This document shows positions 34,480 to 42,118 of a stretch of DNA of 64,000 bases, in pieces. The position numbers and the translations under genes were made by a program. The notes under the pieces are model-generated. The model did not search any database. It saw only the letters and a program-made list of their open reading frames with translations, and was not told where the DNA came from. Position 1 is the first letter of the stretch; each line of letters opens with the position of its first letter. Source of the stretch: Halothiobacillus sp045689735 (lineage in GTDB: Bacteria > Pseudomonadota > Gammaproteobacteria > Halothiobacillales > Halothiobacillaceae); the NCBI RefSeq assembly GCF_045689735.1, contig NZ_CP142685.1:1240001-1304000 (forward strand), given 5' to 3'.

Positions 34480-35061
34480 TTAGGGGCGGATCGCGGCGCT
34501 GACTGAAAACGCACCACGAATATCCCCTTTTTCATAACCAATGGCTTCATCCTTCGGATAGAGGCTACGAATCTTTTCCAGAACAGCCGGTGCAACCTGC
34601 GTTCCGTGGCAAGTCAAGCACACTTCATCCGTGGGAATGGCTTTCATCACACGCAAGGTCGGCTGGCCTTGCACTTCGACCACCTGATGCCAAACCATGT
34701 CCCCGATCGGCTTGCCGGCCGCTTTCTCTGCGGCGAATTGCTCCAGCACCGTTTTTTCCCAGGCAGTAGGCGCCATCGCGCGGGGTTTCAGGCTGGTACG
34801 ATGAATCTCTAGTCCGTATTTTTCGCCGACATCTTTGGCAATCTTCGGCGCTTCCGTATGACAAACGGGAATCGCAGCCATGGGGCCGCCCGCCTTCATG
34901 GCAGTTTGTAACGCCGTTTTCAGGGTGACGGCGTAGTCTTTGATCGCTTCCTGGGCGCGCAACATGGTTGCCTTTTCCGCCTCGGGTGAGGGGTTAGCAA
35001 AAGCCGCCAGGGGCAACATACCCAAAACAACCGCAGCGATAGGCGCACGAACCGTTTTCAT
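34480..35061 (-). CDS. exported DUF3365 (Tll0287-like) haem protein
   Basis: 193 residues from the ATG at 35061, preceded by an AAGGAG site. Signal peptide to about residue 22 (AAFA-N). The DUF3365 domain follows, with a c-type haem motif C148-L-T-C151-H152 and a further C67-H68 (PVCHTE). Relatives include small periplasmic haem sensors and sensor modules of signalling proteins; the precise role is unknown. It is convergent with soxCD and could be an electron carrier or redox sensor for sulfur oxidation, which is inference. Confidence 0.8.
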   Translation of the reverse strand: MKTVRAPIAAVVLGMLPLAAFANPSPEAEKATMLRAQEAIKDYAVTLKTALQTAMKAGGPMAAIPVCHTEAPKIAKDVGEKYGLEIHRTSLKPRAMAPTAWEKTVLEQFAAEKAAGKPIGDMVWHQVVEVQGQPTLRVMKAIPTDEVCLTCHGTQVAPAVLEKIRSLYPKDEAIGYEKGDIRGAFSVSAAIRP

Positions 35062-35336
35062 ACCAAACTCCTTAAAGGTGTGAGAAGAAAAATTCTTACG
35101 CCAAAAAGCATACTGCAATCCTCGGACAAATCTCACTGCCATCACAATAATTTATCGACCCGAGGAAATTAATATCCTCGCTGATAAATCGAAGATAAAA
35201 ACCATCAACGAAATCAAAGACTCTGCGGCATAAGCCAATTGATGCGCGCAGGCATAGGTCTCACTGATGGCACTCCAGATCACATAGGCATGAAGCGTTC
35301 CTTTCATAACGGCTCTCGGTCAGCACGCCCCTGGCA

Positions 35337-37433
35337 TCATCCCCCGACGCGACGCTGTACCGAAGCCACGCTCGACAAACTTTGCAGCCGTTTGATCAGC
35401 GGGGTCGAATCGATGACCGCCGGTAATTCGAGCGTCAACGCCAAATCCGTCAAGCCGCTATTGCGCTCCAGACGGGAACGGCTTTCAACGACCCGCGCTT
35501 TAAACGGCGCCAGCACGGCACCGAGATCGCTCCAGAAGGACTCCATGCCATCAATCAGCAATTCCAGCGAAAGCAGATCCTGCCAGCGCGCCCCGTCACT
35601 CGGCCACTGCACTGCCAGAATACGCTCGGGAAACTCCGCCGCGAGCCGGACAATGTTCGGGCAACTCTGCCGATGCAGTTTCAAGCCTTGCCCGCGGGTA
35701 ATGAACGCCAGCACGGTATCGCCGGGGCGCGGATGACAACACCGAGCCGGGCTCGCGGGCATGCCATCAAACGAAAGATCCGCCGCCTGCCCATGCCCAT
35801 GCAGCACCGGCGCAGGCAGTGGCGCGACAGGCGGTTGCCGCAGTTGCCGTACGGCCTGCAGGATCGCCGTCGTCGATAAGCGATGTGTGCCGAGCGCTTC
35901 GAACAGCACCTCCTCGCTTTTGACTTTCAGCGCAACCATCAATTCGGCGCGCTCGACACGGCTCACCGCCAAGCGTCGAAACAGCCGATCGGCAATCCCC
36001 TGCCCGATCTCCCGCGCCGCGCGAATCTCCTGCTGGTGAAAGTAATTGCGTACTTTGCCGCGCGCACTGGCCGAGGTCAGATACCCCGCACCGGCTTGTG
36101 CCCATTCCCGGCTGGGCGCAGCCTGAGGTTGTGTAAGAATTTCCACCCGATCGGCCTGCTGCAAGACGGTTTTGATTGGCACGATCTGGCCATTGATCTT
36201 CGCGCCCCGACAACGATGCCCCAACAAGGTGTGAATTCGGTACGCATAGTCCAACACCGTGGAACCGGCCGGCAGCGCAATCAGATCGCCCTGGGGCGTA
36301 AAAACAAACACTTCGCGGGACTGTGTGTAGGCTGGCTCTCCCTCTGCCAGCGCCAAGCGCAAGCGGTTCAATTCTTCCGCAAACGGATCGACCGCCCCGC
36401 CCCCTTCTTTGTAGCGCCAGTGCGCCGCCACACCCAGTTCGGCTTGCGCATGCATGGCCGGCGTGCGAATTTGCACCTCCACCGCCTTACCATCCAGCGC
36501 TCGCACCGCAGTGTGCAGAGATTGATAGCCATTGGGCTTGGGGCGCGCGATGTAATCGTCATACTCCCCCTCGATCGGCGAATACAGGCTATGCACCACA
36601 CTTAACGCGGCGTAGCAGTCTTCAACGCTCGGCACCTCGATTCGCAAGGCGCGCACATCGAATAATCGGTCAAAATCCAGGCGTTTTCGCTGCATTTTGC
36701 CGAAGATGCTGTAAATGTGTTTGGGGCGGCCATACACGATCGCCGCAATCCCCGAACGATCCAGCGCGGTAGAGAGTGCCGCCTTGACCTCCGCCAACCA
36801 CGCCTCGCGTTCGGCGCGGCGTTCATCAATCAGCCGGGCAATCCGCTGGTAGGTGTGCGGCTCCAAAAACCGGAACGCCAAATCCTCCAGCTCCCACTTG
36901 ATTTGCCCCAGCCCCAACCGATGCGCCAAAGGGGCATAAATATCCAGCGTTTGCGCTGCCAGCAAGGAACGCTGCGGGTGATCGGGCACCTGACTCACGC
37001 CCCGCAATTCTTCCAAGCGATAAACGAGCTGGATCAAGATCACCCGCACATCCTGCACGGCGGACAACAGCAACCGGCGCAGATTTTCCAACCATTGCGC
37101 ATTTTGCCCAGAACGATAGGACTGCAGCAGGGAATTCAATCGCCCGGCTTGCTGGAAACGCGCCGCCACCCGCTCGCCCAATTGCCGGGACAGGGATTCC
37201 GCCGTTGCAGGCGGTAGACGCGGATCGAGCAGCAGCCCCGTCAGCAGCGAATCCGCATCCGCGCCGAGTTCTTGCAATTTCAGGGCGACCCGTACGCCGC
37301 GCGGCACCGTGCTGACACCATCCCAAACATCGGCCGTGGCCGCACAGGCCAGGGCACAGCGCGCATCATCTGGCCATGCCTCACACAGTTCAGCACACAA
37401 GTCCTCTTGCGCAGCATTCAGCGCGTATTTCAT
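35337..37433 (-). CDS. relA: GTP pyrophosphokinase RelA, (p)ppGpp synthetase
   Basis: About 698 residues from the ATG at 37433 (MKYALNAAQED); the frame upstream begins at a TTG and is less likely. Order: inactive HD domain, synthetase domain, TGS domain (VFVFTPQGDLIALPAGSTVLDYAY), then the zinc-finger/ACT C-terminal region. The hydrolase HD motif is lost (TGLLLDPRL). The synthetase carries EYDD, the ExDD form of monofunctional RelA rather than RxKD of bifunctional Rel/SpoT. It should thus make but not break (p)ppGpp, at ribosomes during amino-acid starvation. Confidence 0.93.
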   Translation of the reverse strand: MKYALNAAQEDLCAELCEAWPDDARCALACAATADVWDGVSTVPRGVRVALKLQELGADADSLLTGLLLDPRLPPATAESLSRQLGERVAARFQQAGRLNSLLQSYRSGQNAQWLENLRRLLLSAVQDVRVILIQLVYRLEELRGVSQVPDHPQRSLLAAQTLDIYAPLAHRLGLGQIKWELEDLAFRFLEPHTYQRIARLIDERRAEREAWLAEVKAALSTALDRSGIAAIVYGRPKHIYSIFGKMQRKRLDFDRLFDVRALRIEVPSVEDCYAALSVVHSLYSPIEGEYDDYIARPKPNGYQSLHTAVRALDGKAVEVQIRTPAMHAQAELGVAAHWRYKEGGGAVDPFAEELNRLRLALAEGEPAYTQSREVFVFTPQGDLIALPAGSTVLDYAYRIHTLLGHRCRGAKINGQIVPIKTVLQQADRVEILTQPQAAPSREWAQAGAGYLTSASARGKVRNYFHQQEIRAAREIGQGIADRLFRRLAVSRVERAELMVALKVKSEEVLFEALGTHRLSTTAILQAVRQLRQPPVAPLPAPVLHGHGQAADLSFDGMPASPARCCHPRPGDTVLAFITRGQGLKLHRQSCPNIVRLAAEFPERILAVQWPSDGARWQDLLSLELLIDGMESFWSDLGAVLAPFKARVVESRSRLERNSGLTDLALTLELPAVIDSTPLIKRLQSLSSVASVQRRVGG

Positions 37434-37521
37434 GCACAATCTCACAGCAAGCGCCAACCGCCCGAAAGTATACGGCTTCCCGCCAACCTCTCCGTCCCCG
37501 TTTTCATCACAGGAGCTTCCG

Positions 37522-38232
37522 ATGGGTACAGAATCGTTCGATCTACACGGCGAACATCACCGGATCAACCGCAACTCCTGGTTACGCGCCGCGGTCATGG
37601 GCGCGAATGACGGCATCGTCTCCGTCTCCAGTTTGATGCTCGGCTTCATCGCCTCCCAGGCCGATAATCAAACCATTGTCTTGGCCGGCCTCGCTGGATT
37701 GGTCGCGGGCGCCATGTCCATGGCGGCCGGTGAGTATGTTTCGGTTCAGTCCCAAAAAGATACCGAACAGGCCGATCTTGCGATTGAAGCCCATGAAATC
37801 AAGAAGAATTTTGAGTTCGAAAAACGGGAATTGGCGGCGATTTATGTTGAGCGTGGCCTCTCACCGGCGTTGGCCGACCAGGTCGCCCACGAGTTAATGG
37901 CCAAAGACCCGCTCGCCGCACATGCCCGAGATGAATTGGGCTTGCATGAAATCACCCGCGCCCGCCCCCTGCAGGCGGCCTTCTCCTCCGCGGCTGCGTT
38001 TTCTGTCGGTGCCGGCATGCCGCTGCTGACTGCGCTGCTGTTGCCCGGCCACTGGCTGTTTGTCGGCGTCATCGGCATGACCTTGCTGGCGCTCATTATT
38101 CTCGGCAGCCTCGCGGCCTGGACGGGCGGCGCATCCATCTCCCGTGGCGCAAGCCGGGTTCTCGTGTGGGGCATACTTGCCATGGCAGCCACCAGCGCCA
38201 TCGGCCATCTGTTCGGCATCAATGCGGGCTAG
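37522..38232 (+). CDS. VIT1/CCC1 family membrane transporter
   Basis: 236 residues from the ATG at 37522, preceded by AGGAG; the open frame from 37309 lies opposite relA and is not used. Five predicted helices, with the family blocks LRAAVMGANDGIVSVSSLMLGF, GLAGLVAGAMSMAAGEYVSVQSQKD and an acidic cytoplasmic helix pair in the middle. Relatives move Fe2+ or Mn2+ out of the cytosol. Transcribed away from relA. Confidence 0.88.
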   Translation: MGTESFDLHGEHHRINRNSWLRAAVMGANDGIVSVSSLMLGFIASQADNQTIVLAGLAGLVAGAMSMAAGEYVSVQSQKDTEQADLAIEAHEIKKNFEFEKRELAAIYVERGLSPALADQVAHELMAKDPLAAHARDELGLHEITRARPLQAAFSSAAAFSVGAGMPLLTALLLPGHWLFVGVIGMTLLALIILGSLAAWTGGASISRGASRVLVWGILAMAATSAIGHLFGINAG

Positions 38233-38244
38233 CCACCCCACCAC

Positions 38245-38273
38245 TTGCCAGACCACCCGGTTCGGCGGATAAT
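38245..38273 (+). promoter_or_regulatory. sigma-70 promoter of tRNA-Gly(CCC)
   Basis: TTGCCA (-35, 38245-38250), a 17-base spacer, then GATAAT (-10, 38268-38273). Transcription would start about 6 bases before the mature tRNA. Confidence 0.7.
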
Positions 38274-38285
38274 TCGCAGCCCTTA

Positions 38286-38359
38286 GCGGGTGTAGTTCAA
38301 TGGTAGAACTTCAGCTTCCCAAGCTGATAGCGAGGGTTCGATTCCCTTCACCCGCTCCA
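38286..38359 (+). tRNA. tRNA-Gly, anticodon CCC
   Basis: 74 bases folding into a full cloverleaf. Acceptor GCGGGTG / CACCCGC, D-arm GTTC / GAAC, anticodon stem TCAGC / GCTGA with loop TTCCCAA (anticodon CCC, reads GGG), and T-loop TTCGATT. The CCA end is encoded (TCCA). Confidence 0.95.
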
Positions 38360-38370
38360 GAATTCCCAAA

Positions 38371-38423
38371 AACCACCCAGCAAGAACCACTCAGTTTGCG
38401 CCAAGGCACTGGGTGGTTTTTTT
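38371..38423 (+). terminator. terminator after tRNA-Gly(CCC)
   Basis: Stem AACCACCCAG / CTGGGTGGTT with a ~28-base loop and a T7 tail, between the tRNA and the TMEM175-like gene. Confidence 0.75.
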
Positions 38424-38457
38424 CTGAAAAATCACCTTCAAACACAAGGAATTCAAC

Positions 38458-39045
38458 ATGGGAAAAGCCAGGCTCGAAGCCTTCTCTGACGGCGTATTGG
38501 CGATTATCATCACCATCATGGTGCTAGAAATGAAGGTGCCACACGGAGATACTCTGGCTGACCTCGCCCCCTTGATCCCCGTCTTTCTCAGTTATGTGCT
38601 GAGCTTTATCTATGTGGGGATTTACTGGAACAACCATCACCATTTACTGCTGGCGGCCAAACACATCACCGGCGGGGTATTGTGGGCGAACCTGAATTTA
38701 CTGTTCTGGCTGTCGCTGTTTCCTTTTGTCACCGGATGGATGGGCGAGAATCATTTTGCCGCACTGCCCACTGCGATTTATGGCGCTGTCCTACTGATGG
38801 CGGCACTGTCTTACTTCATACTGCAACAGCGCATCATGGCCAGTGACGGCGCACAATCCGTGCTCAAACGCGCCCTCGGCAACGATTGGAAGGGCAAGGT
38901 TTCTCCGCTGCTGTATCTTGTTGCCATCGGACTGGCATTCCTTTGGCCACTCGGATCGCAACTGATTTTTCTGGCTGTGGCCCTGTTATGGCTGGTGCCA
39001 GATCGACGTATTGAGCGGCATTTGAGCCCGCATACCAGCGACTGA
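38458..39045 (+). CDS. TMEM175-family (DUF1211) potassium-channel-like protein
   Basis: 195 residues with six hydrophobic segments. The opening RLEAFSDGVLAIIITIMVLEM carries the FSD motif and pore helix of bacterial TMEM175 channels; NHHHLLLA and NLLFWLSLFPFVTGWMG are the next family blocks. Relatives are tetrameric K+-permeable channels. An AAGGA site lies 9 bases upstream. It starts 35 bases after the tRNA terminator and has no partner gene. Confidence 0.85.
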   Translation: MGKARLEAFSDGVLAIIITIMVLEMKVPHGDTLADLAPLIPVFLSYVLSFIYVGIYWNNHHHLLLAAKHITGGVLWANLNLLFWLSLFPFVTGWMGENHFAALPTAIYGAVLLMAALSYFILQQRIMASDGAQSVLKRALGNDWKGKVSPLLYLVAIGLAFLWPLGSQLIFLAVALLWLVPDRRIERHLSPHTSD

Positions 39046-39078
39046 ACCGGCCAACGATCAAGGCGGGTGATCCCAGCC

Positions 39079-40071
39079 CTAGGCCGACACAAGGCTACAG
39101 GCCGGCGAATGGATGATCGCCTGTTCGATTTGCAGCGTGCTGTGGCCAATCCGAAACCGCTCGCGCAACTCTTGCCGCAACCGCTCCACCGCTGCATCCC
39201 CTGGGTGTCCTCCCGGCATAACCAAGTGCGCCGTCAAGGCCGTATGGGTTGTGCTCACCCCCCAGATATGCAGATCGTGCACATCGCTCACACCGGGCTG
39301 CGCCCGCAACCACTGCTGCACCTGCTCGATGTCGATCGACACCGGCACACCGGCAAGCGCCAGTTGTACGGATTCGCGCAACAATCCCCAAGTGCCGTAA
39401 ACCACGACGGCCACGATAGCCAGACTGATCAACGGATCCAACACATTCCAACCCGTCGCAAAAATGACCAGCCCGGTCAGCACGACACCGAGCGAAATCA
39501 GCGCATCAGCCGCCATGTGTAGATAGGCGCCGCGCACATTCAGATCGTCGTGCCGACCGCGCATGAACAGCCAGGCCGACACCCCGTTGACCAGTACGCC
39601 GATCAAAGCCACGACGGACACGGTCATCCCGATAACCGGCGCTGGCGAAGCCAGCCGCAGAATGGACTCCCAGGCAATCGCGCCACAAACCAGGAGCAAG
39701 ATCATGGCATTGAGCAAAGCCGCCAGAATGGTGCTGCCCCCCAAGCCATAACTGAAGCGCTGGGTCGGCGATTTTTTTGCCAACAGGGCTGCCCCCCAAG
39801 CCAGAACCAATGCCAACACATCCGACAGGTTATGGCCTGCATCGGCCAGCAGCGCCGTCGAATTGGCCCAATAGCCAAAAAAGAATTCAACCAAGACAAA
39901 GCCGAGGTTCAAACCGATCGCGAGCTGAAAGGCGCGCCCAAAATCGGTGGGTGCCGCGTGATGATGGCCGTGATCGTGGCTATGGCTATGGCTATGGCTA
40001 TGGCTATGGCTATGGCTATGGCTGTGGCTGTGGCTGTGGTCGTGGTCGTGGTCGTGGTCGTGCAGCGACAT
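39079..40071 (-). CDS. cation diffusion facilitator (Zn2+-type) with a His-rich N-terminal tail
   Basis: 330 residues. The first ~38 residues are almost only His alternating with Asp or Ser (HDHDHD.. then HSHSHS..), a probable zinc-gathering arm. Six membrane helices follow with the zinc site ADAGHNLSDV in helix 2 and HMAADALISLG in helix 5, then a ~90-residue cytoplasmic domain. It is the ZitB/CzcD type, exporting Zn2+ (also perhaps Cd2+/Co2+) against protons. Its start abuts the stop of the repressor gene on the same strand, so both are under the operator at 40394. Confidence 0.93.
   Translation of the reverse strand: MSLHDHDHDHDHSHSHSHSHSHSHSHSHSHSHDHGHHHAAPTDFGRAFQLAIGLNLGFVLVEFFFGYWANSTALLADAGHNLSDVLALVLAWGAALLAKKSPTQRFSYGLGGSTILAALLNAMILLLVCGAIAWESILRLASPAPVIGMTVSVVALIGVLVNGVSAWLFMRGRHDDLNVRGAYLHMAADALISLGVVLTGLVIFATGWNVLDPLISLAIVAVVVYGTWGLLRESVQLALAGVPVSIDIEQVQQWLRAQPGVSDVHDLHIWGVSTTHTALTAHLVMPGGHPGDAAVERLRQELRERFRIGHSTLQIEQAIIHSPACSLVSA
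39975..40058. repeat. hexanucleotide tandem repeat inside the CDF gene
   Basis: About fourteen 6-base units in a row: seven TATGGC, with CGTGGC, TGTGGC, TGTGGT and CGTGGT variants on either side. On the coding strand they encode His-Ser and His-Asp pairs. A gain or loss of units keeps the frame and changes tail length by two residues per unit. Confidence 0.95.
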
Positions 40072-40376
40072 TATTCAGCCTCCCCGATTGGTTCATCCAC
40101 ATGCACCAGCATATCGGTCAATAAATCCACCACATGCTGATCTGCCGCCCGGTAATAGACGAGCTTGCCTTGCCGTTCCGACGCCACGAGACGCGCCGCC
40201 CGCAACAGGCGCAAATGATGACTGACCAGCGAAGCACTAACCTGCAAGCGCCCCGCAATTTCCCCAACCGCCACCGGCGATTCTAGGCAAGTCAACACGA
40301 TTTTCAGCCGGGTCGCGTCCCCCAACAAGCGGAACACATCGACCAACTGCACGATTTGAGATTCTGTTGCCTGCAT
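40071..40376 (-). CDS. SmtB/CzrA-type zinc-responsive ArsR-family repressor
   Basis: 101 residues from the ATG at 40376. Winged helix with recognition helix VSASLVSHHLRLL. The C-terminal helix carries D-x-H-x10-H-x2-E (DQH...HVDE), the alpha-5 zinc site of SmtB (Asp, His, His, Glu). There is no CVC arsenic site, so it is a zinc rather than arsenic sensor. The operator palindrome upstream lies between this ATG and the earlier in-frame ATG at 40412, which decides for 40376. Cotranscribed with the CDF exporter. Confidence 0.88.
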   Translation of the reverse strand: MQATESQIVQLVDVFRLLGDATRLKIVLTCLESPVAVGEIAGRLQVSASLVSHHLRLLRAARLVASERQGKLVYYRAADQHVVDLLTDMLVHVDEPIGEAE

Positions 40377-40393
40377 CGAAACCAACAAACAAA

Positions 40394-40407
40394 TGAACAA
40401 ATGTTCA
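40394..40407. promoter_or_regulatory. SmtB/CzrA-type operator
   Basis: TGAACAAATGTTCA, a palindrome 18 bases upstream of the repressor start. It is nearly identical to known CzrA/SmtB operators (TGAACA, two bases, TATTCA). The start of thiO on the other strand is about 80 bases away, so this divergent gene might also feel the repressor. Confidence 0.75.
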
Positions 40408-40484
40408 GTCATTATCTTAATAATTCCAGCCAAAGCAAGCCGACAATGCCCCGCCAGCGCACCGCATCTCCTACAATGGAGGCC

Positions 40485-41612
40485 ATGAACCAAAGAGATT
40501 GTTTGATTATCGGCGGCGGTGTCATCGGGCTCGCGACCGCCTGGCATCTAGCGAACGCCGGGGCGCGGGTGACCTTGCTCGATCGCCAATCGACCGGACG
40601 AGAGGCGTCCTGGGCCGGCGGCGGGATTCTCTGCCCGCTGTATGGCTGGCGCTATCCGGCATCCGTCATGGCATTGGCCGCCGCAGGCATGCGGCGCTAT
40701 CCCGAGTGGATAGCCCGCATCAAGGCACAGGCGAGCACCGATCCAGAATTTAGCCAACCGGGTCTGCTGATTCTCGACCCCCTGGCGGATGGCGCGCACA
40801 GAACCTCGGTAGATCAATGGGTAAATGAATATCGCCTGCGTGCCGAATGGTCAGCGGCCGACACGCATTTCAGCCATCTCTCTACCGACTCCGCGCTCTG
40901 GCTGCCGGAAATTCACGCCCTGCGCAACCCCCGCCTGCTGCGGGCTCTGCGCGAAGTCGCGTTGTCTGCCGGAGTCAACCTCATCGAACATGAAGCCGTG
41001 CACAGTTTGTGGGTCGAAGGCCGTCGCGTACGGGGCGCGAACACCCCGGAAGGCTCACTCCCGGCTGATTGCGTGCTGGTGGCCGCCGGTGCCTGGACCG
41101 GCCATTTAGTTCCGGGACTCACCCCCGCCCAGGTGTTCCCCGTACGCGGACAAATGCTACGCTTCGAAGCGCATCCCGGGATCGGCCTGCCGACGGTCAT
41201 CATGGATCAGGGGATTTATCTGATTCCTCGGGCGGATGGCTCGGTGGTGGTTGGCTCCACCGTTGAGCATGCCGGTTTCGACAAACACCCGACCGCCGAA
41301 GCGCAAGCGCATTTGCATCGGGCGGCGATCGCCTTGTGGCCGAATCTGGCGCATGCGCAGGTTGCCCAGCGCTGGGCGGGCTTGCGTCCGGGCACGACCG
41401 ATGAACGCCCGTTTTTGGGTGAACACCCGACCCTTGACGGACTATTCGTCGCGACCGGGTTTTATCGGAACGGTTTGGCGATGGCTCCAGCCGCCGCCGA
41501 GGCGATGAGTGCATTGATTCAGCAAAAAACGCCCGAACTGGACTTGAGCCCGTTCCGGCTGGATCGCCCCGGCGGCATTCCTCCGGCATTTCCTATGGGA
41601 AACGCTGAATAA
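40485..41612 (+). CDS. thiO: glycine oxidase ThiO-type FAD oxidoreductase
   Basis: 375 residues from the ATG at 40485, which follows a GGAGG site. FAD-binding start CLIIGGGVIGLATAWHLA and REASWAGGGIL near residue 40. The C-terminal end GLRPGTTDERPFLG, then GLFVATGFYRNGLAMAP, closes the DAO fold. ThiO oxidises glycine to iminoglycine for the thiazole of thiamine. No thiG or thiS is next to it, so another D-amino-acid or sarcosine-type substrate is possible. Confidence 0.85.
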   Translation: MNQRDCLIIGGGVIGLATAWHLANAGARVTLLDRQSTGREASWAGGGILCPLYGWRYPASVMALAAAGMRRYPEWIARIKAQASTDPEFSQPGLLILDPLADGAHRTSVDQWVNEYRLRAEWSAADTHFSHLSTDSALWLPEIHALRNPRLLRALREVALSAGVNLIEHEAVHSLWVEGRRVRGANTPEGSLPADCVLVAAGAWTGHLVPGLTPAQVFPVRGQMLRFEAHPGIGLPTVIMDQGIYLIPRADGSVVVGSTVEHAGFDKHPTAEAQAHLHRAAIALWPNLAHAQVAQRWAGLRPGTTDERPFLGEHPTLDGLFVATGFYRNGLAMAPAAAEAMSALIQQKTPELDLSPFRLDRPGGIPPAFPMGNAE

Positions 41613-41649
41613 GCCCTTCTCTGGATTTATTTCAAAAACTTCTGTCGCG

Positions 41650-41691
41650 GCGGGCTTGCGCCCGCTTTGCGTTGAAGCCCGCGACGGGCTT
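41650..41691. repeat. paired GC-rich hairpins between thiO and glnB
   Basis: Two adjacent stems: GCGGGC / GCCCGC (41650-41665, TTGC loop) and AAGCCCG / CGGGCTT (41675-41691, 3-base loop). The GCGGGCTT of the first is also complementary to AAGCCCGC of the second, so a longer alternative hairpin is possible. It may end thiO and glnB transcripts from both sides or be a REP-like unit. No T-run follows. Confidence 0.5.
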
Positions 41692-41743
41692 AGTTCATTG
41701 ACGCGTTGCGTCGTGGCCGCGTATTCCCTCACGCACCAACCAA

Positions 41744-42082
41744 TCACAGCGCGTCGTCGTTCTCCTCGCCCGTACGAATGCGTACCGCGCGCTCCACCGG
41801 CAGGATGAAAATCTTGCCATCCCCAATTTTCCCAGAATGGGCGGACTTGATGATGGCATCGAGCACCGCATCCACCTTGTCATCGGGAACCACGATCTCC
41901 AGCTTTATTTTCGGAAGAAAGTCCACCACATACTCGGCCCCACGATATAACTCGGTGTGCCCTTTCTGGCGACCAAAGCCTTTGACTTCCGTCGCCGTCA
42001 TGCCATTGACCCCAATCTCCATCAAGGCCGTGCGCACATCATCCAAACGGAACGGCTTAATAATGGCTTCAATCTTTTTCAT
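41744..42082 (-). CDS. glnB: nitrogen regulatory protein P-II
   Basis: 112 residues, exact PII length. MKKIEAIIKPFRLDDV at the start; the uridylylated Tyr51 in the T-loop (GHTELYRGAEYVVDF); and ATP-binding GKIGDGKIFI with VERAVRIRTGE at the end. It signals 2-oxoglutarate and ATP/ADP state to nitrogen metabolism enzymes. It is alone, 36 bases from the end of priA; no amtB nearby, favouring GlnB over GlnK. Confidence 0.95.
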   Translation of the reverse strand: MKKIEAIIKPFRLDDVRTALMEIGVNGMTATEVKGFGRQKGHTELYRGAEYVVDFLPKIKLEIVVPDDKVDAVLDAIIKSAHSGKIGDGKIFILPVERAVRIRTGEENDDAL

Positions 42083-42118
42083 AAGAAATTCCCTGTGTGT
42101 CTACGCCTCGGCAGAAGT

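Noticed and set aside
35062..35336. Small gene between the DUF3365 gene and relA
   Set aside because: Only short frames without ribosome sites; treated as leader and spacer DNA.
39975..40058. CRISPR-like tandem repeat
   Set aside because: Units are 6 bases with no spacers and lie in a coding sequence; it is a microsatellite.
39550..40140. Repetitive plus-strand frames (MAMAMAM and GYGYGY types) opposite the CDF gene
   Set aside because: They come only from the hexanucleotide repeat read on the other strand.
40300..40484. TPP riboswitch ahead of thiO
   Set aside because: The gap between repressor and thiO is about 108 bases, holds the zinc operator, and shows no THI-box-like CTGAGA motif.
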